From an uncultured Eubacteriales bacterium (GTDB taxonomy: Bacteria; Bacillota; Clostridia; Oscillospirales; Oscillospiraceae), in contig UQZR01000035.1 in NCBI GenBank assembly GCA_900545585.1, positions 1 through 12,003 on the forward strand: a stretch of 12,003 nucleotides of DNA, given 5' to 3'. A program made the translations under genes and the position numbers. This document shows, piece by piece, positions 6,228-12,003 of the stretch; position 1 is the stretch's first letter, and each line of letters begins with the position of its first letter. The notes under the pieces were generated by a model. The model had not been told where the DNA came from, ran no database searches, and worked only from the letters and a program-made list of their open reading frames with translations.

Positions 6228-7487
6228 TCATTCTCCTCCTGTCATTTGATCCGTGAGATAGCGGCGCAGCAGGTCCAGCGCGTGGTGGGCGGAGAGGGTG
6301 CGGATGCGCTCCCGATCGCCGCCCAGCGCCAGCTGCCGCACGAAAACGCCCTGAGGCGTGGAAAGGGCTGTGAACACGGTGCCCACGGGGCTGCCGCGGT
6401 CGTCGCCTGCGGGACCGGCCAGTCCGGTGACGGACAGGGCCAGATCCGAGCCGGTAAGGACGCGGACACCCATGGCCATGGCGCGGGCCACGGGGGCGGA
6501 CACGGCGCCATACGTCTCCAGCAGGGAGGCGGGGACGCCCAGCACGTGCTGCTTCACGGTGTTGGTGTAGCTGACCACGCCGCCCAGAAACGTCTGGGAC
6601 GCGCCGGGGATGTCCGTCAGGCGCTTGGCGATGAGACCGCCGGTGCAGCTCTCGGCGGCGGAGAGGGTCAGGCCCCGGGCCTGACAGAGGCGCAGCGCCG
6701 TTTCCTCCAGCCCCGACACGTCCGTGCCGTAGAGATAGCTGCCAAGACGGCGGCGGACCTCCGCCAGCAGCGGGGCCATGCGGGCTTCGCAGGCGGCCTC
6801 ATCGGCGGCGCGGGCGGACAGGTGCAGCGACACCTCACCGGTACCGGCGTAGGGGGCCAGCGTCAGCTCCTTCTCCTGATGGAGCAGGTCGTTCAGAAGC
6901 TCCTGCACCTGCGGCTCCGTCAGGCCGAAGATGCGCAGGTCGTGGGAGCGGATCACCTGGCCGTGGAGCCGCTCCAGATAGGGCAGCAGGCAGTGCTCCG
7001 CCAGATAGCGGCACTCCGAGGGAACGCCGGGCAGCAGCACGGCGGTGACGCCGCCGGCGGTAAAGGCGCAGCCGGGGGCGGTGCCCACGGGGTTGCGGAA
7101 CACGGTGCAGTCCTGGGGCAGATAGGCCTGCTGCAAATTGCAGGCGGGCATCTCCCGGTGGAACACGGTGTCGAAATAGCGGCGGATGTCCGGTATGATG
7201 TCCGGGTGGAACACCAGCGGCGTGGCCAGCGCGGCGCACACCGCCGTTTTCGTCATATCGTCGTAGGTGGGGCCCAGGCCGCCGGTGAATACCAGCAGCT
7301 CCGCCCGCTGCCGCGCGGCGGTGACGGCGGCCTCCAGACGGCCCTCGTCGTCGCCCACGGCGGTGTGGTACAGCACGTCCACACCAGCGGCGGTCAGCAG
7401 CTCCGACAGGAACCGGGCGTTGGTATTGGTGACGCCGCCGGTCAGCAGCTCGCTGCCGACAGCGATGATCTCCGCGGTACGGGGCAT
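6228..7487 (-). CDS. cinA: CinA: competence/damage-inducible protein, nicotinamide-nucleotide amidase
   Basis: A 419-residue protein with both CinA domains. The N-terminal MoCF-like domain (about 1-170) opens with IIAVGSELLTG and contains FTGGLGPTYDDMTK (67-80), the signature of the ADP-ribose/CoA pyrophosphatase part. The C-terminal PncC-type amidase (about 262-415) has AESCTGG with the expected nucleophile S280, and VSYTNTVK with Y307 and K312 at the usual catalytic positions. The amidase converts nicotinamide mononucleotide to nicotinate mononucleotide in pyridine-nucleotide salvage. In competent Firmicutes the gene is often co-expressed with recA, though no recA is visible here. ATG 7487 follows GGAGG at 7496-7500, directly after the thiI stop. 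The motif written GIAGPGG in many relatives is GLAGPAGDD here, a mild variation. Confidence 0.95.
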   Translation of the reverse strand: MPRTAEIIAVGSELLTGGVTNTNARFLSELLTAAGVDVLYHTAVGDDEGRLEAAVTAARQRAELLVFTGGLGPTYDDMTKTAVCAALATPLVFHPDIIPDIRRYFDTVFHREMPACNLQQAYLPQDCTVFRNPVGTAPGCAFTAGGVTAVLLPGVPSECRYLAEHCLLPYLERLHGQVIRSHDLRIFGLTEPQVQELLNDLLHQEKELTLAPYAGTGEVSLHLSARAADEAACEARMAPLLAEVRRRLGSYLYGTDVSGLEETALRLCQARGLTLSAAESCTGGLIAKRLTDIPGASQTFLGGVVSYTNTVKQHVLGVPASLLETYGAVSAPVARAMAMGVRVLTGSDLALSVTGLAGPAGDDRGSPVGTVFTALSTPQGVFVRQLALGGDRERIRTLSAHHALDLLRRYLTDQMTGGE

Positions 7488-7500
7488 GGGATGCGCCTCC

Positions 7501-8679
7501 TTAATACTGGGGCTTGACGCGGATCATCTCCCGGTTGGCCATGGCCCGCTGGCACAGGCCCTCCACGTCCAGCGCGGCCTCGTACTCCCGCGTCTCCTCC
7601 ACGCTGGGCTTTGTCTTGGGGTGGCGGGGGGTGAACACGGTGCAGCAGTCCTCATAGGGCAGGATGGAGGTGTCGAAGGTGCCGATCTTACGGGCGATCT
7701 TCACGATCTCCTCCTTGTCAAGGCCGATGAGGGGGCGCAGCACCGGCATGGTGGCGACGTCCTCGCTGACGGCCAGCGCCTGCATGGTCTGGCTGGCCAC
7801 CTGACCCAGATTTTCGCCGGTGACGAGGGCGCGGCAGCGCAGCTCGCGGGCCAGCATATCGGCAAGGCGCATCATGAACCGGCGCATGATGAGGGTGAAG
7901 TGATCCTCGGGGCACTTGCGGCGGATCTCCTCCTGAATTTCGGTAAAGGGGATGATGAACACCGCCAGACGGCCGCACCAGGGCGTCAGCTCCTGGGCCA
8001 GCTTCAGCACCTTTTCCCGGGCCAGCTCGCTGGTGTAGGGAGGGGAGGCGAAGTGGATCATCTCCAGCTGGACACCGCGCTTGGCGATCATGTAGCTGGA
8101 CACGGGGCTGTCGATGCCGCCGGACAGCAGGCTCACCGCGTGGCCGCCCATGCCCAGAGGCAGGCCGCCGGCGGCGGCCTCCGCCGGACCGTGGACGTAG
8201 GCCGCGTCCTCGCGGACCTCCACGTACACCGTCAGCTCCGGATGGTGGACATCCACCGTCAGGTGGGGGAAAGCGTCGTGCAGCGCGCCGCCCACCCACT
8301 GGCTCAGCTGGATGCTGCCCATGGGGAAGGTCTTGTCGGCCCGCTTGCTCTCCACCTTGAAGCTCCCGGCGGCGGTGAGGGCGTCGGCGAGGTACGTCTT
8401 GGCGGTGTCGAAAATGGCCTCCTTGGACTTCTCGCAGGGCAGAGCGCGGGTGATGGCGATGATGCCGAACACCTGCTTGCAGGCGGCGTAGGCCCCGGCG
8501 ATGTCGCAGGTATCCTCCGCCGGCTCCACGTAGATGGTGGACTGGCGGGAGTAAATTTTGAACTTGCCGAACCGCTGGGTGCGGCGGCGGATGTTGCTCA
8601 TGAGCTTCATTTCAAAGCTGCGGCGGTTCAGGCCCTTCAGGACCACCTCGCCCAGCTTGCAGAGGATAATCTCGTGCAT
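7501..8679 (-). CDS. thiI: ThiI: tRNA uridine-8 4-thiolation enzyme, without rhodanese domain
   Basis: A 392-residue cytoplasmic enzyme that adenylates U8 of tRNA for sulfur transfer to give 4-thiouridine; in some bacteria it also supports thiamine thiazole synthesis. An N-terminal ferredoxin-like/THUMP region (about 1-165) precedes the PP-loop SGGIDS (186-191) and the family motif RGVQLEMIHFASPPYTS. Near the C-terminus YEDCCTVFTPRHPKTKP carries adjacent cysteines C345 and C346, aligned with the sulfur-handling cysteine of the core. The protein ends soon after, so the E. coli-type rhodanese extension is absent, as is common in Firmicutes. Sulfur must then come directly from a cysteine desulfurase; none is adjacent. 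ATG 8679 has AAGGAG 9 nt upstream, overlapping the comM stop codon. Confidence 0.96.
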   Translation of the reverse strand: MHEIILCKLGEVVLKGLNRRSFEMKLMSNIRRRTQRFGKFKIYSRQSTIYVEPAEDTCDIAGAYAACKQVFGIIAITRALPCEKSKEAIFDTAKTYLADALTAAGSFKVESKRADKTFPMGSIQLSQWVGGALHDAFPHLTVDVHHPELTVYVEVREDAAYVHGPAEAAAGGLPLGMGGHAVSLLSGGIDSPVSSYMIAKRGVQLEMIHFASPPYTSELAREKVLKLAQELTPWCGRLAVFIIPFTEIQEEIRRKCPEDHFTLIMRRFMMRLADMLARELRCRALVTGENLGQVASQTMQALAVSEDVATMPVLRPLIGLDKEEIVKIARKIGTFDTSILPYEDCCTVFTPRHPKTKPSVEETREYEAALDVEGLCQRAMANREMIRVKPQY

Positions 8680-8693
8680 GGTGCGGTTTCTCC

Positions 8694-10205
8694 TTATTTT
8701 AGTATACTGCTGCGGTATTGGATGGCTTCGGCCAGGTGCGGTGCTTCGATGCGGGCGGCGCCCTCCAGATCGGCAATGGTGCGGGCCATGCGCAGGATGC
8801 GGTCATGGCTGCGGCCGGTGAGGCCCAGACGGTCAAAGGCGCTTTGCATCAGCCTTTCGCCGGCAGCGTCCAGCGCGCAGAACTGCCCGATCATGGCAGG
8901 GGGCATATAGGCATTGCAGGATACCTCCGTGCCGGAAAAGCGCTGCTTCTGCACCTCCCGCGCGGCGTTGACACGCCGGCGGATGACGGCGGAGGACTCC
9001 GGCTTCTCCTTGCGGCGCATGGCCTCGTACTCCACGGAGGGGACCTCGACATACATGTCGATGCGGTCCAGCAGGGGACCGGAGATGCGGCGCATGTACT
9101 GGTCCACCTGATTTTCCGAGCAGGTGCAGCGGCCGGAGGGGTGGCCGTACCAGCCGCACTTGCAGGGGTTCATGGCGCACACCAGCATGAAGCGGCTGGG
9201 CAGCGTCAGCGTCCCCGCGGCGCGGGTGATGGTGACAAAGCCGTCCTCCAGCGGCTGGCGCAGCGTCTCCAGCGCCGACTTATCGAACTCCGGCAGCTCG
9301 TCCAGAAACAGGACGCCGTTGTGGGCCAGGGATATTTCACCCGGGCGGGGCGTGCCGCCGCCGCCGGCCAGGGACACGGTGGAGGCCGTGTGGTGGGGAC
9401 TGCGGAAGGGGCGGGTGTCCACCAGCGGGTGGGCGGAGTCCGTCATGCCCGCCACGGAGTAGATCTCCGTGGTCTGGAGGGATTCGGCGCGGGTCATATC
9501 GGGCAGGATGGAGGGCAGGCGGCGGGCCAGCATGGACTTGCCCGCGCCGGGAGAGCCGATGAGCAGAATGTTGTGGCCGCCTGCGGCGGCGATCTCCAGC
9601 GCCCGCTTCACGTTCTCCTGCCCCATGACATCGGCAAAGTCCGGCAGGGGGCGATCAGACGGCTTCGGCTGCCAGCGCGGCGCGGGGGTCATAGGCGCGT
9701 CGCCGTTGAGGTGGGCGATGAGCTGGGAGACGCTCTCTACCCCGTAGACCGTCAGGCCGTCGGCCAGCGTGGCTTCCGCGGCGTTCTGGGCGGGGACATA
9801 CAGAGTCCTGACGCCCATACGGGCGGCGCACAGCGCCATGGGCAGCACACCGGTGACGGGGCGCAGCGCGCCGGTAAGGCTCAGCTCGCCCAGAAAGGCG
9901 GCGTCCTCCGGCAGGGGCTTCAGCTCCTCCGCCGCGGCCAGGATACCCAGCAGGATGGGCAGATCGTACAGCGTGCCCTCCTTCCGGACCCGGGCAGGGG
10001 CCAGATTCACGGTGATGCGGCTGACGGGGAATTTTGCCCCGCAGTTTTTCACGGCGGCCCGCACCCGTTCGCGGGACTCCTTGACCGCCGCGTCCGGCAG
10101 GCCCACCATGTCAAAGGCGGGCAGACCGCCGGAGAGAAAGCACTCCACCGTCACCTCGTAGCCGCGGATGCCGGTGAGACCCAGAGAACGCACAGTGACC
10201 ACCAT
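8694..10205 (-). CDS. comM: ComM/YifB-family AAA+ ATPase (Mg-chelatase-like)
   Basis: A 503-residue protein of the usual ComM length. It has an N-terminal Lon-protease-like fold (about 1-170, with SGGLPAFDMVGLPDAAVKES near 25-44). The AAA+ core carries Walker A GSPGAGKS (217-224) and Walker B VLFLDE (298-303). A zinc-type cluster has C348, C350, C360 and C362, and the RRISGPLLDRID segment (372-383) follows. Gammaproteobacterial ComM is a hexameric branch-migration helicase that aids integration of single-stranded DNA during natural transformation; whether this homologue does the same is inference. ATG 10205 begins the family-typical start and has a GGGGG-type Shine-Dalgarno sequence about 9 nt upstream. 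It is the first gene of the group with thiI and cinA. No strong promoter is visible; TATGAT/TAAGAT around 10240-10252 on the - strand is a weak -10 candidate. Confidence 0.93.
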   Translation of the reverse strand: MVVTVRSLGLTGIRGYEVTVECFLSGGLPAFDMVGLPDAAVKESRERVRAAVKNCGAKFPVSRITVNLAPARVRKEGTLYDLPILLGILAAAEELKPLPEDAAFLGELSLTGALRPVTGVLPMALCAARMGVRTLYVPAQNAAEATLADGLTVYGVESVSQLIAHLNGDAPMTPAPRWQPKPSDRPLPDFADVMGQENVKRALEIAAAGGHNILLIGSPGAGKSMLARRLPSILPDMTRAESLQTTEIYSVAGMTDSAHPLVDTRPFRSPHHTASTVSLAGGGGTPRPGEISLAHNGVLFLDELPEFDKSALETLRQPLEDGFVTITRAAGTLTLPSRFMLVCAMNPCKCGWYGHPSGRCTCSENQVDQYMRRISGPLLDRIDMYVEVPSVEYEAMRRKEKPESSAVIRRRVNAAREVQKQRFSGTEVSCNAYMPPAMIGQFCALDAAGERLMQSAFDRLGLTGRSHDRILRMARTIADLEGAARIEAPHLAEAIQYRSSILK

Positions 10206-10282
10206 GGGTCGTTTCCCCCTTCCAAATGGTCGTTCAGCATGTATCTTATCATAAAATCGGGACGGTGAACAGCGGTTTTTTC

Positions 10283-10302
10283 AAAAAAGCCATCCGGCTT
10301 TT
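10283..10302 (-). terminator. Small terminator-like hairpin upstream of comM
   Basis: Read on the - strand, AAAAGCC (10302-10296), GGAT loop and GGCTTTT (10291-10285) form a perfect 7-bp stem whose last bases run into TTTTTTG. It faces comM and lies about 80 bp before its start codon. It could block antisense read-through from the nifJ side, or act as an attenuator if the comM promoter lies further upstream. Neither role is shown by the sequence. Confidence 0.35.
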
Positions 10303-10395
10303 GCGCGGAACGACGCTTTCCGACGGGATGGGAGTGAGAAAATTTGTGCATGGTGCTAAAAAAGTTTCAAAATAGTAAAAATAACAAAAAGCAGG

Positions 10396-10424
10396 TTTAC
10401 ATGGCGAAAAGTTTGTGATACTAT
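10396..10424 (+). promoter_or_regulatory. Sigma-A promoter of nifJ
   Basis: TTTACA (10396-10401) is followed after exactly 17 bp by TACTAT (10419-10424), with A+T-rich DNA upstream (10340-10390). Transcription should start near 10431, giving a 5' leader of about 145 nt. The position and orientation suit only nifJ. Confidence 0.85.
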
Positions 10425-10430
10425 CAACAA
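10413..10430 (+). promoter_or_regulatory. Candidate Rex (NADH/NAD+ redox repressor) operator over the nifJ -10 box
   Basis: The 18-bp site TTGTGAT-ACTA-TCAACAA has the outer TTGT...ACAA arms at the exact spacing of Rex operators. Each seven-base half differs by one base from a known Rex half-site type (TTGTGAA on the left, TTAACAA on the right). It covers the -10 box, a position where binding would block RNA polymerase. Rex commonly controls fermentative redox genes in Clostridia. This is a motif match only; no rex gene is in the window. Confidence 0.5.
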
Positions 10431-10510
10431 TACCAACGGATAGGGGCCTTTTAGGGGGCTTCGATCGGATCAGCTTTCTCTCCGGACAGATGAGGAGGAC
10501 GGGGAGGGAG

Positions 10511-10543
10511 CGCTTTTGCCTGCATGCAGCGCAGGCGGGAGCG
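10511..10543 (+). other. Strong hairpin in the nifJ 5' leader
   Basis: CGCT-TTT-GCCTGC (10511-10523) pairs with GCAGGC-GGG-AGCG (10531-10543): 13 consecutive pairs, the middle three being G-U wobbles, around a 7-nt loop. No U-tract follows, so it is not an intrinsic terminator. It ends 19 nt before the nifJ Shine-Dalgarno sequence and may stabilise the 5' end of the mRNA or affect translation. I recognise no known riboswitch class. Confidence 0.5.
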
Positions 10544-10575
10544 GTCACACCGACATTTATTTAAGGAGGCACGTT

Positions 10576-12003
10576 ATGGTAAGAAAAATGAAATCCATGG
10601 ATGGCAATAACGCCGCAGCGCATGTTTCCTATGCGTTTTCTGAGGTTGCTGCCATCTACCCCATCACGCCGTCCAGCCCCATGGCCGACTTTGTCGACCA
10701 GTGGAGCGCAAACGGCCTGAAGAACATCTTCGGCACCAAGGTCAAGGTGGTGGAGATGCAGTCCGAAGCCGGCGCTGCCGGCGCCGTTCACGGTTCTCTG
10801 GGCGCCGGTGCGCTGACCACCACCTACACCGCGTCTCAGGGCCTGCTGCTGATGATCCCCAACATGTACAAGATCGCGGCGGAGCAGCTGCCCTGCGTGT
10901 TCCACGTTTCCGCCCGTACCGTGTCCACCCACGCCCTGAACATCTTCGGCGATCACTCCGATGTTATGGCCTGCCGCCAGACCGGCTTTGCCATGCTGTG
11001 CGAGGGCAACGTGCAGGAGGTCATGGACCTGAGCCCCGTGGCACATCTGGCCGCCCTGACCGGCAAGGTGCCCTTCATCAACTTCTTCGACGGCTTCCGT
11101 ACCAGCCATGAGATCCAGAAGATCGCCGTGTGGGACTACGAGGATCTGAAGGACATGTGCGACATGGACGCCGTGGCCGAGTTCCGCCGTCACGCCCTGA
11201 ACCCCGAGCATCCCCATATGCGCGGCAGCCATGAGAACGGCGATATCTTCTTCCAGCACCGCGAGGCCTGCAACAAGTACTACGAGGCCCTGCCCGCCGT
11301 GGTGGAAAAGTACATGGACAAGGTCAACGCCAAGCTGGGCACCGACTATAAGCTGTTCAACTACTACGGCGCTGCCGATGCTGACCGCGTCATCGTGGCC
11401 ATGGGCTCCATCTGCGATGTGGCCGAGGAGGTCATCGACTATCTGAACGCCCACGGCGAGAAGGTCGGCCTGGTGAAGGTCCGTCTGTTCCGCCCCTTCG
11501 CGCCCGAGAAGCTGATCGAGGCCATTCCCGCCACCGCCAAGAAGATCGCCGTTCTGGACCGCACCAAGGAGCCCGGCTCCCAGGGCGAGCCCCTGTATCA
11601 GGATGTTGTCACCGCACTGGCCAACGCCGGCATGAGCGATGTGCAGGTCATCGGCGGCCGTTACGGTCTGGGCAGCAAGGATACGCCTCCCGCCTCCGTG
11701 TTTGCTGTTTACAGCGAGCTGAAGAAGGACGAGATGAAGCGCCAGTTCACCATCGGCATCGTGGACGATGTGACCAACATGTCCCTGCCCGAGGATGAGA
11801 ACTGTCCCAATACCGCTGCGGCCGGCACCATCGAGTGCAAGTTCTGGGGCCTGGGCGGCGACGGCACCGTGGGCGCCAACAAGAACTCCATCAAGATCAT
11901 CGGCGACCACACCGACAAATACGTGCAGGCCTACTTCCAGTACGACTCCAAGAAGACCGGCGGCGTCACCATCAGCCATCTGCGCTTTGGCGACAAGCCC
12001 ATC
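10576..12003 (+). CDS. nifJ: Pyruvate:ferredoxin (flavodoxin) oxidoreductase, N-terminal 476 residues (runs off the window)
   Basis: The frame is open from ATG 10576 to the window edge and encodes the first 40% of a homodimeric PFOR. This thiamine-diphosphate/Fe-S enzyme oxidises pyruvate to acetyl-CoA and CO2 and reduces ferredoxin, the central step of clostridial fermentation. Domain I begins with YPITPSSPMADF; T31, E64 and R114 fall at the positions of the pyruvate/cofactor-contacting residues of Desulfovibrio africanus PFOR. Domain II (about 255-385) includes VGLVKVRLFRPF and DRTKEPGSQGEPLYQDV. The gamma-like domain III starts near 425 with GLGGDGTVGANKNSIKII. The [4Fe-4S] and ThDP domains lie beyond the window. 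AAGGAGG (10563-10569) is 6 nt upstream of the start. Codons end overwhelmingly in C or G, as expected for a highly expressed gene. Control probably combines the promoter, a Rex-like site and a structured leader. Confidence 0.97.
   Translation, partial: MVRKMKSMDGNNAAAHVSYAFSEVAAIYPITPSSPMADFVDQWSANGLKNIFGTKVKVVEMQSEAGAAGAVHGSLGAGALTTTYTASQGLLLMIPNMYKIAAEQLPCVFHVSARTVSTHALNIFGDHSDVMACRQTGFAMLCEGNVQEVMDLSPVAHLAALTGKVPFINFFDGFRTSHEIQKIAVWDYEDLKDMCDMDAVAEFRRHALNPEHPHMRGSHENGDIFFQHREACNKYYEALPAVVEKYMDKVNAKLGTDYKLFNYYGAADADRVIVAMGSICDVAEEVIDYLNAHGEKVGLVKVRLFRPFAPEKLIEAIPATAKKIAVLDRTKEPGSQGEPLYQDVVTALANAGMSDVQVIGGRYGLGSKDTPPASVFAVYSELKKDEMKRQFTIGIVDDVTNMSLPEDENCPNTAAAGTIECKFWGLGGDGTVGANKNSIKIIGDHTDKYVQAYFQYDSKKTGGVTISHLRFGDKPI

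Noticed and set aside
5868..7517. 549-codon + strand open frame opposite cinA and the membrane-protein gene
   Set aside because: It is an antisense shadow of G+C-rich coding DNA with repetitive composition; the - strand genes carry clear family motifs and ribosome-binding sites.
10206..10260. A promoter for comM using TATGAT or TAAGAT near 10240-10252 on the - strand
   Set aside because: No acceptable -35 box occurs 16-18 bp upstream, so it is mentioned under comM but not called.
7267..10268. Two further long + strand open frames opposite thiI and comM (7267-8910 and 8718-10268)
   Set aside because: Same antisense-shadow pattern, with no recognisable domain, against motif-complete ThiI and ComM.
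10524..10610. Short upstream ORF in the nifJ leader starting at ATG 10524 and overlapping the nifJ start
   Set aside because: It has no Shine-Dalgarno sequence at a usable distance, and its start lies in the hairpin loop. The arginine-rich product looks like chance.
10561..11979. 472-codon - strand open frame opposite nifJ
   Set aside because: The + strand frame encodes PFOR with T31, E64 and R114 in place and strongly biased codons; the antisense product is Gly/His/Val-rich filler.
1..12003. CRISPR arrays, tRNA or rRNA genes, insertion sequences, toxin-antitoxin or defence genes
   Set aside because: I saw no regularly spaced repeats, cloverleaf sequences, DDE transposases or recognisable defence domains on either strand.

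Overview
The window looks like a piece of a G+C-rich, anaerobic Firmicutes chromosome, probably Oscillospiraceae (Clostridium cluster IV) from a gut-type community. This rests on several signs: a T-box upstream of ileS, a pyruvate:ferredoxin oxidoreductase gene with a Rex-like site, a ThiI without a rhodanese domain, and a Tn1549/Tn4451-type conjugative element remnant. The taxonomic placement is inference; the protein families are recognised from their motifs.

Left region (1 to about 2,540, + strand, visibly lower G+C than the rest): the end of an integrative and conjugative element. It holds the last codons of an upstream gene, a small unrecognised ORF that may be frameshifted, the first 138 residues of a VirD4-like coupling protein cut just before its Walker A motif, and an apparently complete 564-residue TnpX/TndX-type large serine recombinase. 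A strong hairpin at 2491-2522 separates the recombinase from the convergent ileS gene. The coupling protein is broken and the recombinase lies next to a housekeeping gene, so this is best read as the integrase end of an ICE with an internal deletion or rearrangement.

Middle region (2,592 to about 5,760, - strand): ileS, preceded by a full isoleucine T-box riboswitch. The sigma-A promoter, Stem I motifs, AUC specifier, T-box sequence and intrinsic terminator are all readable.

Next region (5,754-10,205, - strand): a compact four-gene group transcribed comM -> thiI -> cinA -> small membrane protein. The ComM/YifB AAA+ helicase, the tRNA s4U synthetase ThiI, and CinA are followed by a three-helix membrane protein of unknown function. 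Ribosome-binding sites sit in or next to the preceding stop codons, suggesting translational coupling. A terminator-like hairpin at the end of the group overlaps the ileS promoter.

Right region (10,206-12,003): a 370-bp divergent intergenic region, then the first 476 codons of nifJ (pyruvate:ferredoxin oxidoreductase), which runs off the window. nifJ has a clear promoter (TTTACA-17-TACTAT), a Rex-like inverted repeat over its -10 box, and a roughly 145-nt leader with a strong hairpin.

I found no CRISPR array, tRNA, rRNA or defence system. The points most worth following are the ICE scar, the terminator-like hairpin inside the coupling-protein gene, and the regulatory DNA of ileS and nifJ.
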